Notes: generated by a model not told the origin, from the sequence alone. A stretch of 64,000 bases of DNA from Bin5 sp965221145 (GCA_965221145.1 OZ244877.1:3224001-3288000); one strand, 5' to 3'; positions 15,946-25,489 are shown, counted from the first letter of the stretch. Numbers and translations are program-made.

Positions 15946-17763
15946 ATGTCCATTCCTCGCCCCGAATACCCGCGGCCACAGTTTGCCCGCCAGGATTGGC
16001 TCTGCCTCAACGGCGCGTGGCAATTTGAGATAGACCAGGGTGACAGCGGCTTGGAAAGGGGGTTGCTGACGCGCACCCTCGCAGGCCGCATCAACGTGCC
16101 ATTTTGCCCCGAGTCGCAACTCTCCGGCGTGGAAAACAATGACTTTCTGGAGGCCGTCTGGTATCGGCGGGAGGTGGAGATACCCAGCGAATGGAGAGGA
16201 CGCCGAGTGCTACTCCACTTTCAGGCGGTCGACTACGACGCTACTGTTTGGGTAAACGGGCAGGAAGTTGGCCGTCATCGAGGCGGGTTCAGCCCCTTTA
16301 CCTGCGATATGGGCGGGGTGGCCGCGCCGGGCGATCGCGTCGAGATCGTTGTGCGCGCCCGCGACAACCACCGTGATCCCCAGCCGCGCGGCAAACAGGC
16401 GCGGACATTCGGGCCGCGCGGTGCGATCTACGTGCGTACAACGGGCATCTGGCAGAGTGTGTGGATGGAGCCAGTGCCGGAGATCCATTTGGGCCGTCCC
16501 CGCTTCACGCCCGACGTGGCCAACAGCGCCATCCGCCTGGAGCAGCCGCTGGTGCATCGCTCGACAGTGGCGGGGCAGAATCAAGATGTTAACCGGACAG
16601 GTCTGCGGCTGCACGCTCAACTTCTCGACGGCGCTGGCGTCGTCACCGAGGCCGAATGTTCCGCCGAGTACGATCTCTGCCCCCGCTTGGACCTGGTGAT
16701 CCCGGCTGAGCGTCGGCGGCTCTGGTCGAACGAAGATCCGCATCTTTACGATGTCATCCTGCGCCTGGTGGATGGCGAAGGGGTGCTGGTGGACGAGGCG
16801 CGCAGCTACGTCGGCCTGCGCAGTATCGCCATCGACGGGAAAGCGATCACTTTGAACGGTCAGCCGGTCTTCCAGCGGCTCGTCCTGGATCAGGGCTACT
16901 ACGCGGATGGGATTATGACCGCGCCCAGCGACGAGGCTCTCCGGCGGGATATTGAGCTGAGCATGGAGGCCGGATTCATCGGGGCGAGGCTGCACCAGAA
17001 GGTCTTTGAAGAGCGATTTCTCTATCATGCCGACCGCCTGGGGTATCTGCTCTGGGGCGAATTTGGCGACTGGGGCTGCCGGGGCTATGGCGCTCAGGAA
17101 GAGCATCAGCAACCGACCGCTTCTTATATCACCGAATGGCTGGAGGTTCTGGAACGGGACTATTCCCACCCTTCGATCATCGGCTGGTGTCCTCTGAACG
17201 AGACCTGGCAACCGCTGCACGACCGCATCACGACGCTGGACGCGGTCACGCGCGGTTTGTTTCTGGCGACCAAAGCGATGGATCTGACGCGGCCTGTGCT
17301 GGACACCTCCGGCTACTCGCATCGCGTGCCGGAGGCCGACGTCTACGACAGCCATGACTACACGCAGGACCCCGACACGTTCGCCGCGCATCACGCCCGC
17401 GTTGCTGATGGAGCGCCCTTCTACAATGGCCGCGACGGACAGACGTGGTCGATCCCTTACCGGGGCCAGCCGTTCTTCGTCAGTGAGTTCGGCGGTATCT
17501 GGTGGAACCCGGAAGCGAAGGAAGGAGAGGACTCATGGGGGTACGGTGAGCGGCCAAAGTCGATCGAAGGGTTTTACGAGCGCTTCACACGACTATGCGA
17601 AATCCTTCTGGATGATCCCGCCCAGTGCGGCTATTGCTACACGCAATTGACCGACATTTTCCAGGAACAGAACGGCATCTACCGCTTCGACCGCTCGCTG
17701 AAGTTTGATATGGAACGCATCCGAGCGGCCCAAGAGAGACCGGCGGCGATTGAAGGGGACTGA
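15946..17763 (+). CDS. Glycoside hydrolase family 2 (beta-galactosidase/beta-glucuronidase-like)
   Basis: A 605-aa enzyme with a clear ribosome site (TTGGAGG, 7 nt before ATG). Domain order: sugar-binding jelly roll (RREVEIPSEWRGRRVLLHFQAVDYDATVWVNGQEVGRHRGGFSPF), immunoglobulin-like domain, then a TIM barrel. The proposed acid/base is Glu419 in CPLNETWQ and the nucleophile Glu514 in FVSEFGGIWW. It has no signal peptide, so it is probably cytoplasmic and acts on imported oligosaccharides. One expected barrel motif (an R near the LNGQPVFQRLVLDQGYY region) is retained. It belongs with the surrounding sugar-acid genes. Substrate specificity is not determinable. Confidence 0.92.
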   Translation: MSIPRPEYPRPQFARQDWLCLNGAWQFEIDQGDSGLERGLLTRTLAGRINVPFCPESQLSGVENNDFLEAVWYRREVEIPSEWRGRRVLLHFQAVDYDATVWVNGQEVGRHRGGFSPFTCDMGGVAAPGDRVEIVVRARDNHRDPQPRGKQARTFGPRGAIYVRTTGIWQSVWMEPVPEIHLGRPRFTPDVANSAIRLEQPLVHRSTVAGQNQDVNRTGLRLHAQLLDGAGVVTEAECSAEYDLCPRLDLVIPAERRRLWSNEDPHLYDVILRLVDGEGVLVDEARSYVGLRSIAIDGKAITLNGQPVFQRLVLDQGYYADGIMTAPSDEALRRDIELSMEAGFIGARLHQKVFEERFLYHADRLGYLLWGEFGDWGCRGYGAQEEHQQPTASYITEWLEVLERDYSHPSIIGWCPLNETWQPLHDRITTLDAVTRGLFLATKAMDLTRPVLDTSGYSHRVPEADVYDSHDYTQDPDTFAAHHARVADGAPFYNGRDGQTWSIPYRGQPFFVSEFGGIWWNPEAKEGEDSWGYGERPKSIEGFYERFTRLCEILLDDPAQCGYCYTQLTDIFQEQNGIYRFDRSLKFDMERIRAAQERPAAIEGD

Positions 17764-17820
17764 TCTGCGACAGCCAACGGACTCTACACTTGACGTTGCA
17801 TTGAGCGCAGCGCGAAATCG

Positions 17821-19080
17821 TCAGCCCCGTCCGGAGATCGCGGTCACGATATTGTCGCCGTCAATGGGGCGCTGCGGTTGTTTGGCAAGCCCGGCTTTGG
17901 CCGCCAGCAGCGGGTAGGCGTCCAGGGGGGGCAGGCCCTCCACCTGTGGCAAGGCGGGGATGCGCTGCATTGCCCGTTCGATGGCGGGAGCCAGCCTTAC
18001 CGCTTTGCGCTGCTGATGGACTTCGTGCCGCTCCTTGAATGCGGGCATCAGCTGCTCGGCGAACAACTCCAACGACTCGCAGATATGCTCGTGGCGGTTG
18101 TTGCCGGCCTGCTGAACAAATACCACCTGATCGACGCCCGCGGATTCCAGGGCCTCCAGATTTGCACGCACCTTATCCGGGCTGCCGATGCCGGTGGCCG
18201 GTTCACATTGTTCGGGCATGTTGCGCTGAAAGTCGGCCCACAGGTCGAACTGGCCGGGTACGTGGCTTCCGGTGATGTAAAAATGGCTGAGCGCATAGCC
18301 GAAGAATTGGAAGTTGCGCGCCCCACGCCGCACAGCTTCGTCGCTGTCCTCATGCAGCATGAACCCGGCCACGATGGCGATGTTGGGATTGACCGTTCTG
18401 CCGATCGGGTCGCACTCCCGCTCAAAGGTCTCATAGTACTCCTCGACCCAGTGGGAGGCACTGGCCAGATCGATAAAGGCGAAGGTGAGCGCGCCCATCC
18501 CGTAGCGGGCGGCGATCTTGATCGTCTCCCGGTTCGAGCAGGCCAACCACAAAGGCGGATGGGGCTTTTGCAGCGGCTTGGGCACGACATTGCGCGGCGG
18601 CATGGCGAAGCTCTGGCCGGCAAAGCCCGCGTATGGCTCCATTACCATCATCTTGGCGGCCTCGCACACCGACTCTTCCCACATCAGATGCTTCTGCTCC
18701 GGGTCGATGCCGAAGCCTTGCAGTTCGCTGCGGCTGCTTGAGGAGCCTGTGCCCCATTCGACGCGCCCATCGCTGATCAGATCAAGCGTGGCGATGCGCT
18801 CGGCCACGCGCGCGGGATGGTTGAAGCTGCTCGGCATCAACACGATGCCGTGACCCAGGCGGATTCGCTTGGTGCGCTGGCTGCATGCGGCCAGGAAGAC
18901 CTCGGGCGCCGACGAGTGGGAGTACTCCTCCAGAAAATGATGTTCAACTTCCCAGGCGTAGTCGATGCCCAGCCGATCCGCCAACTCGACCTGATCGAGC
19001 GCCTCTTTGAGCAGGCGGTATTCGCTCCCCTCAGCCCAGGGACGGGGCAGCTGGTGCTCATAGAAGATTCCGAATTGCAA
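17821..19080 (-). CDS. LLM-class flavin-dependent monooxygenase
   Basis: A 419-aa luciferase-like protein with the bacterial luciferase TIM-barrel fold using FMNH2 or F420. Seen: N-terminal MQFGIFYEHQLPRPW, LADRLGIDYAWEVEHHFLEEYSHSSAP (the EHHF motif of the family), RIRLGHGIVLMP, and RVAERIATLDLISDGRVEWGTG. A C-terminal tail beyond residue 360 (ALPQVEGLPPLDAYPLLAAKAG) is unusual. It follows the lactonase gene by 21 bp on the same strand, suggesting co-transcription. Substrate unknown. Confidence 0.9.
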   Translation of the reverse strand: MQFGIFYEHQLPRPWAEGSEYRLLKEALDQVELADRLGIDYAWEVEHHFLEEYSHSSAPEVFLAACSQRTKRIRLGHGIVLMPSSFNHPARVAERIATLDLISDGRVEWGTGSSSSRSELQGFGIDPEQKHLMWEESVCEAAKMMVMEPYAGFAGQSFAMPPRNVVPKPLQKPHPPLWLACSNRETIKIAARYGMGALTFAFIDLASASHWVEEYYETFERECDPIGRTVNPNIAIVAGFMLHEDSDEAVRRGARNFQFFGYALSHFYITGSHVPGQFDLWADFQRNMPEQCEPATGIGSPDKVRANLEALESAGVDQVVFVQQAGNNRHEHICESLELFAEQLMPAFKERHEVHQQRKAVRLAPAIERAMQRIPALPQVEGLPPLDAYPLLAAKAGLAKQPQRPIDGDNIVTAISGRG

Positions 19081-19101
19081 GAACCGCTCCTTCGCTTTCG
19101 G

Positions 19102-20160
19102 CTACGGCCCAAACAACAGGCAGACCGGCATCGGCGCCCAAACCATTTCACCGTGGGGAGAAAGCTGACCGCTGTCCGCGTCCCGTCGGAAAACGCTGAT
19201 GTCGTCGGAATCCTGATTGGCTGCCAGCAGCCAGGCGCCGGTCGAGTCCAGCGTAAAGTTACGCGGCGTCCGTCCCCGGGTCGAGGCATGACCGGCTGCG
19301 GTAAGGAGGCCGCTTTCGGCGTCAACCGCGAATATGGCGATGGTGTCGTGGCCCCGGTTCGATCCGTATACATAGCGGCCATCCGGGGAAACATGGATGT
19401 CGGCGCAACTGTAGCCGCTGCGGTCGACGACGCCGTCCGGCAGGGTCGAACTGGTCTGCAAGGGAGTCAGCGCACCGCTGTCGGCATCGTAAGCACAGGC
19501 CGTCACCGTCAGATCCAGTTCATTGATGATGTACGCGAAGCGCCCGTTGGGGTGGAAGTCAAAATGGCGCGGCCCGGCCCCGGCATACACGGGTGTGTGG
19601 TCCGGGTCGTTGGCTTCCAGCCGCCCACCGGCGATGCGATAGATCATCACCTTGTCAATGCCCAAGTCGGCTACATAGACGCGGCTGCCGTCAGGACCGA
19701 TGGTCGCGGAGTGGGCGTGGGCTGCCTCCTGCCGCTCCTGATTCGGGCCGCTGCCATGATGCTGAATGTTCTGCACAGGGTCGCCGATGGTTCCGTCGGC
19801 GTTCAATGGGTAGACCGCCACATTGCCGCTATAGTAGTTAGCGACAACGAGCGTGTTGCCGCCCGGTTCGACCGTCAGATGGCACGGCGCTGTGCCATGC
19901 GTCGGCTGACGGTTGAGGAAGGTCAGGCCGCCGGAATCCGGGTCAATGGCAAAGCTGCTAACCTGCCCGGCCCCTAAGTCCTCATTCACAGCGTAGAGGA
20001 TTCGACCATTCGGATGCAGCGTCAAGAAGGAGGGATTGTCGTGTCCGGAAACGACCGCTTCCTGGCGTAACGAGCCGCTCTTGGTATCAAAGCGAAAGAT
20101 GTAGATCCCTTCGCTATCTCGTTGGGTGTAAGTGCCGACATACAGCGTGCATTCTGTCAT
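19102..20160 (-). CDS. Lactonase family beta-propeller (6-phosphogluconolactonase-like)
   Basis: A 352-aa seven-bladed beta-propeller of the family that includes YbhE/Pgl. Repeating blade motifs carry the family patterns LYVGTYTQRDSEGIY, PSFLTLHPNGRILYAVNE, PCHLTVEPGGNTLVVANYYSG, GPRHFDFHPNGRFAYIINEL, DIHVSPDGRYVYGSNRGHDT and PRNFTLDSTGAWLLAANQDSD. Family members hydrolyse 6-phosphogluconolactone or related sugar lactones. It has no signal peptide. Its neighbours are the LLM enzyme downstream and the desaturase 125 bp upstream. Confidence 0.88.
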   Translation of the reverse strand: MTECTLYVGTYTQRDSEGIYIFRFDTKSGSLRQEAVVSGHDNPSFLTLHPNGRILYAVNEDLGAGQVSSFAIDPDSGGLTFLNRQPTHGTAPCHLTVEPGGNTLVVANYYSGNVAVYPLNADGTIGDPVQNIQHHGSGPNQERQEAAHAHSATIGPDGSRVYVADLGIDKVMIYRIAGGRLEANDPDHTPVYAGAGPRHFDFHPNGRFAYIINELDLTVTACAYDADSGALTPLQTSSTLPDGVVDRSGYSCADIHVSPDGRYVYGSNRGHDTIAIFAVDAESGLLTAAGHASTRGRTPRNFTLDSTGAWLLAANQDSDDISVFRRDADSGQLSPHGEMVWAPMPVCLLFGP

Positions 20161-20285
20161 TGCGCGTCTCCTGATGAGGTTCGGACTTGCCAGATGTTTC
20201 GAGCAATTCCAATGCTCAAATGGGAAAGGTCAATAATCGTTGCTGCGTCCAGAGCCGGGAATGTCCACCGCGCCGTCTTCTGTTC

Positions 20286-21317
20286 TCAAACCGGCGCGGG
20301 CGTGGGCAGGTCTGGGATGTGTTGATAGGCTGGGTCGGCCTTCTGTTTCTGCATGATCTTTATGATCTCGATCCATGCCGGCAGCAGCCCCCGCTTGCAG
20401 TCTGGCATCTCCGGCTTGATGAGCCGATGCAGCTTGGGCAAGTTGTAGCACGGCACGCCGGCGTACATATGGTGTTCCGTGTGATAGTTCATCTGCCAGT
20501 ACAGGAAACTGGTGAAGGGATTGAGATAGACCGTGCGGCAGCAGAGACGAAAGTCGGGCACGTTATCCTGTAGCCCCGCGTGCTGTAGGTTGTTGCACAG
20601 ATAGCGCAACCAGCCGCCGTAGAAGGGGGCAAACGTCGTCAGCACGGGCAGCAGCCACCAGCCAAAGTAGAGCGACACTGCCAGGATCAGCCCGTGGCCC
20701 ACCAGCAGCCAGCGCGCCCACGCGAATAGCTGCCTTCGCTTCTGCGCGGCCTCCGGCGGGAAGAGCGCGTGCTCCCATTCTCCTTCCAGCCGGGCGAGGC
20801 TGAGGCGCACCGTCACTTTCACCGTGTCATAGAGATTCCATGGATTCACCAATGCGTTCTTCAGAAAGCCGGAAACGGTCAACTCCATGGGCAGTTCCAC
20901 TTCCAGATCGTCAGGCGGATGCAGCGTGTATTTGTGGTGCTCAACATGGCTGGTGGAAAACATCAGATGGTTGCGCCAGACAAGGAAGCTAAAGATACGC
21001 ATGAACAGGATGTTCAGCATCTTTGTCTTGAAAACCGTGTTGTGCGAAAGCTCGTGGGAACCGTTATACAGGAAGGCGTAGAGGGTGCCGTGTAGAAACA
21101 GGACCAGGAGCAGCGCAGGCAGGGGCAGACGCGCGGCCGCGTACCAGGCTGCGAGGCCGGTGATGACGACCAGACCCAGATGGCCGGCGACCTGTAACGT
21201 GCCCTGCCAGTCGTCACGTTGATTGAGCGCGTTGAGATCAGCGCGCGGCATGGGAACGCGATACCAGTTGATTTTCACTGGATTGCGATCGGTTTGTTGC
21301 GGTTGGGTGGCTGGCAT
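20286..21317 (-). CDS. Membrane fatty-acid desaturase-like di-iron enzyme
   Basis: A 343-aa integral membrane protein with hydrophobic segments at about 45-90 (LGLVVITGLAAWYAAARLPLP, ALLLVLFLHG) and 200-230 (LLVGHGLILAVSLYFGWWLL). Histidine boxes expected for a di-iron centre: HELSHN, HVEHHKYT and NYHTEHHMY, plus NNLQHAGLQ. This pattern fits the FA_desaturase family, whose members desaturate or hydroxylate acyl chains or carotenoids. Co-directional with the cupin gene upstream (33 bp) and the lactonase downstream. The substrate is unknown. Confidence 0.88.
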   Translation of the reverse strand: MPATQPQQTDRNPVKINWYRVPMPRADLNALNQRDDWQGTLQVAGHLGLVVITGLAAWYAAARLPLPALLLVLFLHGTLYAFLYNGSHELSHNTVFKTKMLNILFMRIFSFLVWRNHLMFSTSHVEHHKYTLHPPDDLEVELPMELTVSGFLKNALVNPWNLYDTVKVTVRLSLARLEGEWEHALFPPEAAQKRRQLFAWARWLLVGHGLILAVSLYFGWWLLPVLTTFAPFYGGWLRYLCNNLQHAGLQDNVPDFRLCCRTVYLNPFTSFLYWQMNYHTEHHMYAGVPCYNLPKLHRLIKPEMPDCKRGLLPAWIEIIKIMQKQKADPAYQHIPDLPTPAPV

Positions 21318-21350
21318 ATTGCTACCTCCTTCAACGACAGTGTCCAGCGT

Positions 21351-21716
21351 TCATTCGTCCGCCACGTCGGTCTGGCGATCGGGCGTGGAAAACATGATCG
21401 TCATGACGGCAGTCTCGTCGCCGTCATTGCTGGCATTGTGGACGACATTGGCGGAAATTACAATCGTATCCCCCGGCCCCATTGGGAAAAGCTCGTCCCC
21501 CAAGGAGTGGATGATGCGCCCGCTGAGCACGTGCAGGATCTCTTCACAGTTGGGATGGGAATGGCGGAAGTTGGCGTGCCCGGCCTTGAGGACGGCGCGC
21601 CCGAATGTCATGGTTGCGCTGTTGCCCATTTTGCCATTGGCATACCAGACCAACTCGCCCCAGTCGAACTCCTGAACGGTTGCGGCGGCGGCTGGAAGGG
21701 CTATTCGTTCGTTCAT
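21351..21716 (-). CDS. Cupin-domain protein
   Basis: A 121-aa single cupin barrel. Motif 1 is FRHSHPNCEEILHVLSG (two His and Glu as metal ligands) and motif 2 is GPGDTIVISANVVHNASNDG (third His). Small cupins of this kind bind a metal and a small carboxylated or sugar ligand, acting as isomerases, dioxygenases or sensors. First gene of the minus-strand run leading to the desaturase. A function beyond the fold cannot be assigned. Confidence 0.85.
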   Translation of the reverse strand: MNERIALPAAAATVQEFDWGELVWYANGKMGNSATMTFGRAVLKAGHANFRHSHPNCEEILHVLSGRIIHSLGDELFPMGPGDTIVISANVVHNASNDGDETAVMTIMFSTPDRQTDVADE

Positions 21717-21851
21717 GGCTAATTCTCGCTTTGTGGATGGGGCCGCCTCACCCAGGGCGGCGAGGTTGAATTCTGTGTTTGGGCGATGAAGGATCAGGAG
21801 TTGCTTTTCAGCGACGGATCACATCGGATATGTTGTCTCAACAGGCCACTA

Positions 21852-22376
21852 TCAAGAACCGTTTTGCGGTTGAATTCTATCTGACAGATACGTAACAAAA
21901 CTAGCCGCTCTGGCATAAGACTCTCTAATCTCCTGCAGCGTGTTTTCTACAGACGCGTTGACAAGATTCTCGTGTACCAATCGGTTTCTGGTTCGACCCA
22001 GCCAAAGGAACGACTCACAACCCTCCTTTAGCGCAGTATCTTCATTTATCTCTGTCGACACTTCATTACGGAACTCACGGCCAAAAAGGCCCAAAAACTT
22101 ATTGGCATTGTTGCTGTTCCAATCAAAGTAGGTATGATACTGACGCGATATAGCCTTCGCACGAATGAGATTCTCTACGCGTTTTGAATTCGTGCTGGCG
22201 GCCAGATCGGAAACAGCTCTTACAATCCGGTGTTCAAAATAACTTGCAATGCTCAACACGAAAACCTTTCGAAATTCACTGTCTGTGTAGTCCAAGAGTG
22301 AAACTTCATTTTTGTCCGCAAGGAACGCTCTTATTTCTTCATGGCGCTCAATCAGATCATCAATTTTGGTCGCCAT
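21852..22376 (-). CDS. HEPN-fold protein (MAE_28990/MAE_18760-like), putative RNase
   Basis: A 174-aa protein, almost wholly alpha-helical by eye. The HEPN catalytic signature R-x4-H is present as Arg130...His135 in LGRTRNRLVHENLVN. The upstream segment (FRKVFVLSIASYFEHRIVRAVSDLA) is typical of RiboL-PSP-HEPN proteins. Such domains are often metal-independent ribonucleases in toxin-antitoxin and anti-phage systems. It starts 3 bp after the stop of the DUF262 gene, so the two are certainly one operon. Base composition is lower in GC than the flanking metabolic genes, suggesting transfer. Confidence 0.8.
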   Translation of the reverse strand: MATKIDDLIERHEEIRAFLADKNEVSLLDYTDSEFRKVFVLSIASYFEHRIVRAVSDLAASTNSKRVENLIRAKAISRQYHTYFDWNSNNANKFLGLFGREFRNEVSTEINEDTALKEGCESFLWLGRTRNRLVHENLVNASVENTLQEIRESYARAASFVTYLSDRIQPQNGS

Positions 22377-22379
22377 TGG

Positions 22380-23549
22380 TCAGTTCATCAGCAATTCTTT
22401 AGCCCGACTCAGCCGGATCTGCACTTTCTCAGTATCGGTGCTTTTTGTGCTGGCGGCATCCAGAAAGGCAGGATCTTTCTTCAGTTCATTGATTTTGGTC
22501 TCAAATATCGGGGTAACCAGACCTGTCCTGTTTACATAACCGGACTCACATGCTGCCGAAAAGACTGACTCAAAAACAGATATGTTCAACTTCCTGGACG
22601 AGGTACCAAAGACACCGAAAGGAAAGCCGGTACATTTGTCCAGGAAAGAGGAAAGCAGTCGTTCCAACAGTTCAATTTCTTCTTCAGATACCTCCTGCAT
22701 TTCCTTCGCAAACTTGTTCAAGAACCTTGTCATGGATGGAGCATAGTTGCACCCTTGCTTAAGCATGGCAAAACCCCTGAGAAGAACTTCAACGTCTCGC
22801 ATTCTCAGATCGGTCTCCGGTTGATCGATTAACCTGCGCCATCTCTTATCCGCGTTAGACCGGAACACCATTCTCATGAATTCAGAATTGTATAAGCTAA
22901 TCCGAATCTCCTGAGCAGTCAGGTTTTCACCTCCAGTGTTCAGTCGATTGAAGATTTCCAGTATCGAAGAATCATCGTCCTGAGGATTGTACTGTCTCAC
23001 AAACACACAACGTATAGTTCGCAAATCCAGCGGAGTTTGCAGTTCGCCCAATGTTTCATAATTGCGACCATGTAGTTGATTCGGCACGTCGGGCAATTTT
23101 CCAGGTAGTTTCAAGTTGAATGCGGAAAAGCAACTGTCATCGGCGAAAACATTGGCAGGTATGTTCCCCTTTTTGTCAAAGATAACTCGAAGCGCGCCCC
23201 TTTTCTCCATGACCGGAAATCTCATCTTCAAGAAGAAATAGATGGACATCAGGCGCTGCTGACCATCAATGACCAGGTATTGATTTCGCGCTTTTTCATA
23301 CAAAAAAACTTGGGGAATCGGGAGGCCGCGAATGATCGACTCGATCAGCTTTGAGGCGCGATTTATCGTCCAGACATAGTTTCTCTGGAAGACGGGTATT
23401 CTGAAGATTCCTTCGTCAATGAAATCTACAATTGTTCTTACATTGAAATCATTAGGACTGGACGTGATGTCATATTCCTGGAAGGAAACGCCGTCCTCTT
23501 CTTCTTCAACGTCGACTACCGGTTCAATAAATTCTGCTGTTTGAAACAT
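22380..23549 (-). CDS. DUF262 domain protein (GmrS-like N-terminal domain)
   Basis: A 389-aa protein. Start at 23549 (MFQTAEFIEPVV) has GGGAGG 6 nt upstream; a longer frame lacks this. The DUF262 (ParB/sulfiredoxin-like) motifs are clear: RIPVFQRNYVW (residues 51-60) and LVIDGQQRLMSIYFF (92-106), plus DDDSSILEIFNRLNTGGENLTAQEIR. In GmrSD and SspE-type proteins this domain binds nucleotide and senses modified DNA. Here no DUF1524 HNH nuclease follows; instead a HEPN protein is encoded immediately downstream. The C-terminal 150 residues are helical and unrecognised. Putative sensor/regulator of a two-gene defence module. Confidence 0.85.
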   Translation of the reverse strand: MFQTAEFIEPVVDVEEEEDGVSFQEYDITSSPNDFNVRTIVDFIDEGIFRIPVFQRNYVWTINRASKLIESIIRGLPIPQVFLYEKARNQYLVIDGQQRLMSIYFFLKMRFPVMEKRGALRVIFDKKGNIPANVFADDSCFSAFNLKLPGKLPDVPNQLHGRNYETLGELQTPLDLRTIRCVFVRQYNPQDDDSSILEIFNRLNTGGENLTAQEIRISLYNSEFMRMVFRSNADKRWRRLIDQPETDLRMRDVEVLLRGFAMLKQGCNYAPSMTRFLNKFAKEMQEVSEEEIELLERLLSSFLDKCTGFPFGVFGTSSRKLNISVFESVFSAACESGYVNRTGLVTPIFETKINELKKDPAFLDAASTKSTDTEKVQIRLSRAKELLMN

Positions 23550-23694
23550 CGAAAACCTCCCGTTGTCATTGTAACGCTTTCCCCCATACTGCCACAGACA
23601 GTGACTGCCAAGGCTCAAAACAATGTATCACAGGAATGCTGACTTAGGAGATCGACCAGACCATTGACTATACACGCATAAAGCACTGTCTGCG

Positions 23695-24462
23695 CTAAAG
23701 CGAAATCTCTTCCGGCATCAACGTGATTGAACTCAGGCCGCCATCGACGACCACGTGGCTCCCCGTCATGTAGCTGGACATGTCGGACGCCAGGAAAAGC
23801 GCCACCTGCGCAATCTCCTCTGGGCGGCCATTGCGCTTGAGCGCACACATTTGGGCGATCTTGGCGCGATCGGCCTCGGAGATCGGGTCCCAAAGACCGG
23901 TCACAACCGCGCCCGGCAAAATGGAATTGACTCGGATGTTGGGCGCGTAGTCGGCGGCCAGGGCACGGGTCAATGCGAGCAGACCGCCTTTGGCAGCCTG
24001 GTAGGCCGTATAGTCTGCATAACCTTGCAGGGCATGGACCGAGCCGGTGATCACAAATACGCCTGCCCCCTGAGCCAGCATGTGCGGCATGGCGCAACGG
24101 GCCAACATCCATGTGGCCTTCAGACAGGCGTTGAGTGTACGCTCCCAATCCTCTTCGCTGATCGCGGTTGCTTGGCCCATCGCGTAGGACGCGGCATTGC
24201 TGTGGACAATATCGAGACGGCCAAAGTAGTCTATACTGGCTTGCACCAACGCTTCCACATCGCCAAGTTTGCCGACATCGCTCTGGACATAGTTCGCCTC
24301 ACCCCCAGTTTGACGGATGCCATCTACGGTCTCCTGCCCGCCTGCCGCGTTGACATCAGCAACCACAATCGTGGCCCCCTGTTGGGCGAAGAGCTGGGCG
24401 GTTGCTCGGCCAATGCCGGAGGCCGCGCCGGTGATCAGAGCTACTTTATCCGCTAACAACAT
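23695..24462 (-). CDS. Short-chain dehydrogenase/reductase
   Basis: A 255-aa classical SDR. The cofactor motif TGAASGIG is near the N-terminus and VVADVN shows Asp for NAD preference. The structural NAG motif is replaced by SNAAS. The catalytic Ser is in ITGSVHAL and the Tyr-Lys pair in YTAYQAAKGG. The C-terminal block ends with MTGSHVVVDGG. Length and motif order are standard, consistent with a 3-oxoacyl reductase or sugar dehydrogenase-like enzyme. No obvious operon partner; the neighbouring gene upstream (24544) is 81 bp away on the same strand. Confidence 0.92.
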   Translation of the reverse strand: MLLADKVALITGAASGIGRATAQLFAQQGATIVVADVNAAGGQETVDGIRQTGGEANYVQSDVGKLGDVEALVQASIDYFGRLDIVHSNAASYAMGQATAISEEDWERTLNACLKATWMLARCAMPHMLAQGAGVFVITGSVHALQGYADYTAYQAAKGGLLALTRALAADYAPNIRVNSILPGAVVTGLWDPISEADRAKIAQMCALKRNGRPEEIAQVALFLASDMSSYMTGSHVVVDGGLSSITLMPEEISL

Positions 24463-24543
24463 GGCTCACCTACCTATGGTTCCCAACATCAATGGCCTCT
24501 GAGTCGTGCAGGGTCCATCAGACTCCAAGCTCCACCTCAATGT

Positions 24544-25329
24544 CTACGGATTGAGGAGCCGAATGAGTTCGTCGTGGAAGCCGCCGCCGCTGGCAACGAC
24601 GCCGCTTCCGTACAGGGGATCGCCGCCCTGCCAGTCGGTAATACGCCCGCCAGCGCCCTCGATGATGGGCACAAGCGCGGCGCGGTCCCAGAAATTCATG
24701 ACCGGATCTGTCATTACATCGGCGCCACCGGCCGCAACCAGATAGTAGCCGTGGCAGTCGCCCCAGGTGTGGTAGCGCGCCGCCCTCTGCGCGACCGCTT
24801 CAAATGCCGGGCCGTCCTGGAAGTTTGCTACGTTGTAATGGCTGGTCGTCAGAAAGACGGCTTCCTCAATACGATCGCAGCCCCGCACGTTCACGGCAGC
24901 CCCGTTCAGCCAGGCCTTTTCGCCGTCCCCAATGAGCAGGTCCTGCATGATCGGCTGGTTGATTGCTCCCAGCAGCGCCTGCTCTTCGTGTAATACAGCG
25001 ATCAGGGTACCGAACAGGTAGCTGTGACTGATGAAGTTTTTCGTGCCGTCGATAGGGTCCAGCACCCACTGAAAAGGTGCGTCCGGCTGATGATGGCCGT
25101 ACTCTTCACCCAGAATGCCGTGGGCGGGAAAGCGGTCGACGATCAGCTCGCGCATTCGCTCCTCCGCCTGACGATCGGCCACGGTAACCGGCGATTCGTC
25201 CGCCTTGCTGTCTACCACATAACCGCTGCGAAAGTAGCGGCGGATGATCGCCCCGCTCTCCTCGGCCAGAAGGCGTGTGAAATCGAGGAGGTCACTGTGT
25301 TCGGTCGTGGACAAGATTGTTTTTGGCAT
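24544..25329 (-). CDS. Inositol-monophosphatase family phosphatase, histidinol-phosphatase-like
   Basis: A 261-aa Mg2+-dependent phosphatase. Start at 25329 (MPKTILSTTEHSDLL) is favoured by the family alignment; a longer frame to 25419 is unlikely. Metal ligands: Glu pair in GILGEEYGHH, Asp in VLDPIDGTKNF (DPIDGT signature), and the late WDRAALVPIIEGAGG motif. TPVTVAD-like sequence (ESPVTVADRQAEE) matches the HisN subgroup, which dephosphorylates histidinol phosphate; inositol phosphatase activity is an alternative. No other histidine genes lie in the window. Confidence 0.86.
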   Translation of the reverse strand: MPKTILSTTEHSDLLDFTRLLAEESGAIIRRYFRSGYVVDSKADESPVTVADRQAEERMRELIVDRFPAHGILGEEYGHHQPDAPFQWVLDPIDGTKNFISHSYLFGTLIAVLHEEQALLGAINQPIMQDLLIGDGEKAWLNGAAVNVRGCDRIEEAVFLTTSHYNVANFQDGPAFEAVAQRAARYHTWGDCHGYYLVAAGGADVMTDPVMNFWDRAALVPIIEGAGGRITDWQGGDPLYGSGVVASGGGFHDELIRLLNP

Positions 25330-25489
25330 GGCGGCAAAGAGTTGTCGATGTGAAGAAAAAACGTGAAAATAGGATGCCGGGTATGATAGCGTCTTTTTGT
25401 CGATTCGTCGAAACGCCAAAGGCTAGTGAACAGTGGAACGCGGTTGGCGCCTACGCCCGCCACTAGCCGCCAGCAAAGCGGAGGACCCA

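Noticed and set aside
22380..23549. DUF262 protein as a complete GmrSD restriction enzyme
   Set aside because: No DUF1524 HNH motif was found in it or in the adjacent gene; the partner is a HEPN protein.
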